A stretch of 64,000 nucleotides of DNA, taken from Cricetomys ansorgei. Its lineage: Eukaryota; Chordata; Mammalia; Rodentia; Nesomyidae. This document shows positions 63,315-64,000 of the stretch, one piece after another. Positions within the stretch are counted from its first letter, which is position 1. The number at the start of each line of letters is the position of its first letter. Both the position numbers and the translations under genes were made by a program. The stretch spans positions 1,056,001 through 1,120,000 of the forward strand of contig JAMJFZ010004066.1 of assembly GCA_026225945.1 (NCBI GenBank), in the 5' to 3' direction. A model generated the notes under the pieces. That model was not told where the DNA came from and did no database searches. It saw nothing but the letters and a program-made list of their open reading frames with translations.

Positions 63315-63465
63315 AGCCGTACCTTCCTGTCACCATGATGTCCTCCCCAACTGACCATGGACTGAATCCTCTGGAACTGTGAGCACAAATCACCCCCCGC
63401 CCCCATCATTGTTCCTCTTAGGTATTTTGATCACATTGACACACAAGACTCGTCTAGGAACCCTC
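63315..63465 (+). mobile_element. MaLR LTR, 3' half
   Basis: 'caccatgatgtcctccccaactgaccatgg', 'gaatcctctggaactgtgagc' and 'cttaggtattttgatcacattgacac' match the 3' half of an MT/MLT-type LTR. Confidence 0.6.
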
Positions 63466-63770
63466 AGTCTGTGAGGAACCCCCTCATCCTTACCGGTTTG
63501 GTTACTGGCCAACTGCACTCCATTACCGTGTATCTTGAGTTGAAAAATTTCAAGACGGGATCTGCTCCAGAGCCCTGTGACCTTTGTACCTCATGGTAGA
63601 GTCAGAGCCACAGACTGCTCACAAAACAAGTGCGCGGACAGGGACCCAGAAAGCCCAGGACACCCCCTGATGGTTATGGGGCCCCCACAAAAGCAGAAGC
63701 CAACAAATCCACCATCCTATAGTGAAACATGACATTTCTAGGATCTTACTAACCAGTTGATCTATTTAAT
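63466..63770. other. Unique sequence
   Basis: Nothing recognised. Confidence 0.4.
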
Positions 63771-63774
63771 AGCT

Positions 63775-63951
63775 GTCTTGCTTATTGGCCACTTATTGGC
63801 CATGTGCATGCAAATGCAGGTTTCTACAGAGGTCCCTGGGGCTGCAGTTACAGGCAGTTGTGAGCTGCCCTGTGTGGGTGCTGGGAACTGCCCGTGGGTC
63901 CTCTAGGAGAGAACTGTGTGCTCTCAACTCCTAAGCCATCTCTCTAGCCCT
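63775..63951 (-). repeat. B3/B2-family SINE, diverged
   Basis: 'gcatgcaaatgcaggtttctacagagg', 'ctgcagttacaggcagttg', 'gctgggaactgcccgtgggtcc' and the head complement 'gccatctctctagccc'. Confidence 0.8.
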
Positions 63952-64000
63952 CTTTTTATTCTCTAGTGTTGTTCATACATCTTCTACGTGTAACAGCCCC

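Noticed and set aside
1..64000. Assignment to laboratory mouse or rat
   Set aside because: No short-form Mus B2, no young L1 and no rat-type ID burst were seen. A non-Mus muroid is more likely but the species is not determined.

Overview
The window is nuclear DNA from a myomorph rodent. The evidence is the repeat content: B1, B2/B3 and B4 SINEs, MT- and ORR1-type MaLR LTRs, one URR1 hAT element and Lx-type L1 sequence occur throughout. Every B2-class copy legible at its 3' end is the long, B3-like form. None has the short 3' end of young Mus B2, and several B1 copies share the variant 'gttacaacagagaaac'. A cricetid or other non-Mus muroid therefore fits better than laboratory mouse, but this is an inference from memory of consensus sequences.

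I find no protein-coding gene, exon chain, rRNA, tRNA gene, CRISPR array or bacterial feature. All long reading frames fall in repeats or low-complexity tracts, or show no recognisable protein. The window reads as a large intergenic or intronic stretch: old transposon debris with AT-rich, repeat-free islands that look like developmental enhancers.

0-16 kb: a 7-unit minisatellite of CTCF-core-like motifs (425-526), candidate regulatory islands (about 1.85-2.23, 6.19-6.70, 7.56-7.72 and 9.02-9.33 kb), a 200-bp polypurine tract, an ancient L1M fragment beside a Tigger fragment, a small CpG-dense segment (11.72-11.99 kb), and an LTR inserted in a B3 SINE (13.1 kb). 16-30 kb: an MTD-type LTR, a perfect 54-bp tandem duplication that also carries a CTCF-like core, two further probable LTRs, two of three copies of an unnamed LTR-like family, a 126-bp tandem duplication at a SINE tail, and a CpG-retaining MaLR LTR next to a perfect CRE palindrome. 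30-48 kb: mostly unique sequence with few SINEs. It holds HSE-like palindromes (30.4-30.5 kb), a strong minus-strand G-quadruplex motif (33.24 kb) and the best enhancer-like islands (35.69-36.34, 42.23-42.58, 45.9-46.2 and 47.84-48.27 kb). A 46-bp minisatellite lies at 40.9 kb and an Lx-type L1 3' end at 42.6-43.1 kb. 48-53 kb: a dense nest of LTRs, including three LTRs inserted inside older elements (ORR1, B3, B2). 53-64 kb: a (TG)n composite minisatellite, a long (TG)n tract, URR1, more MaLR LTRs and the third copy of the unnamed family.

Repeat family names come from remembered consensus sequences, without a database search. Repeat boundaries are good to about 5-20 bases unless stated. The enhancer calls rest on absence of repeats plus motif content and need alignment to other mammals.
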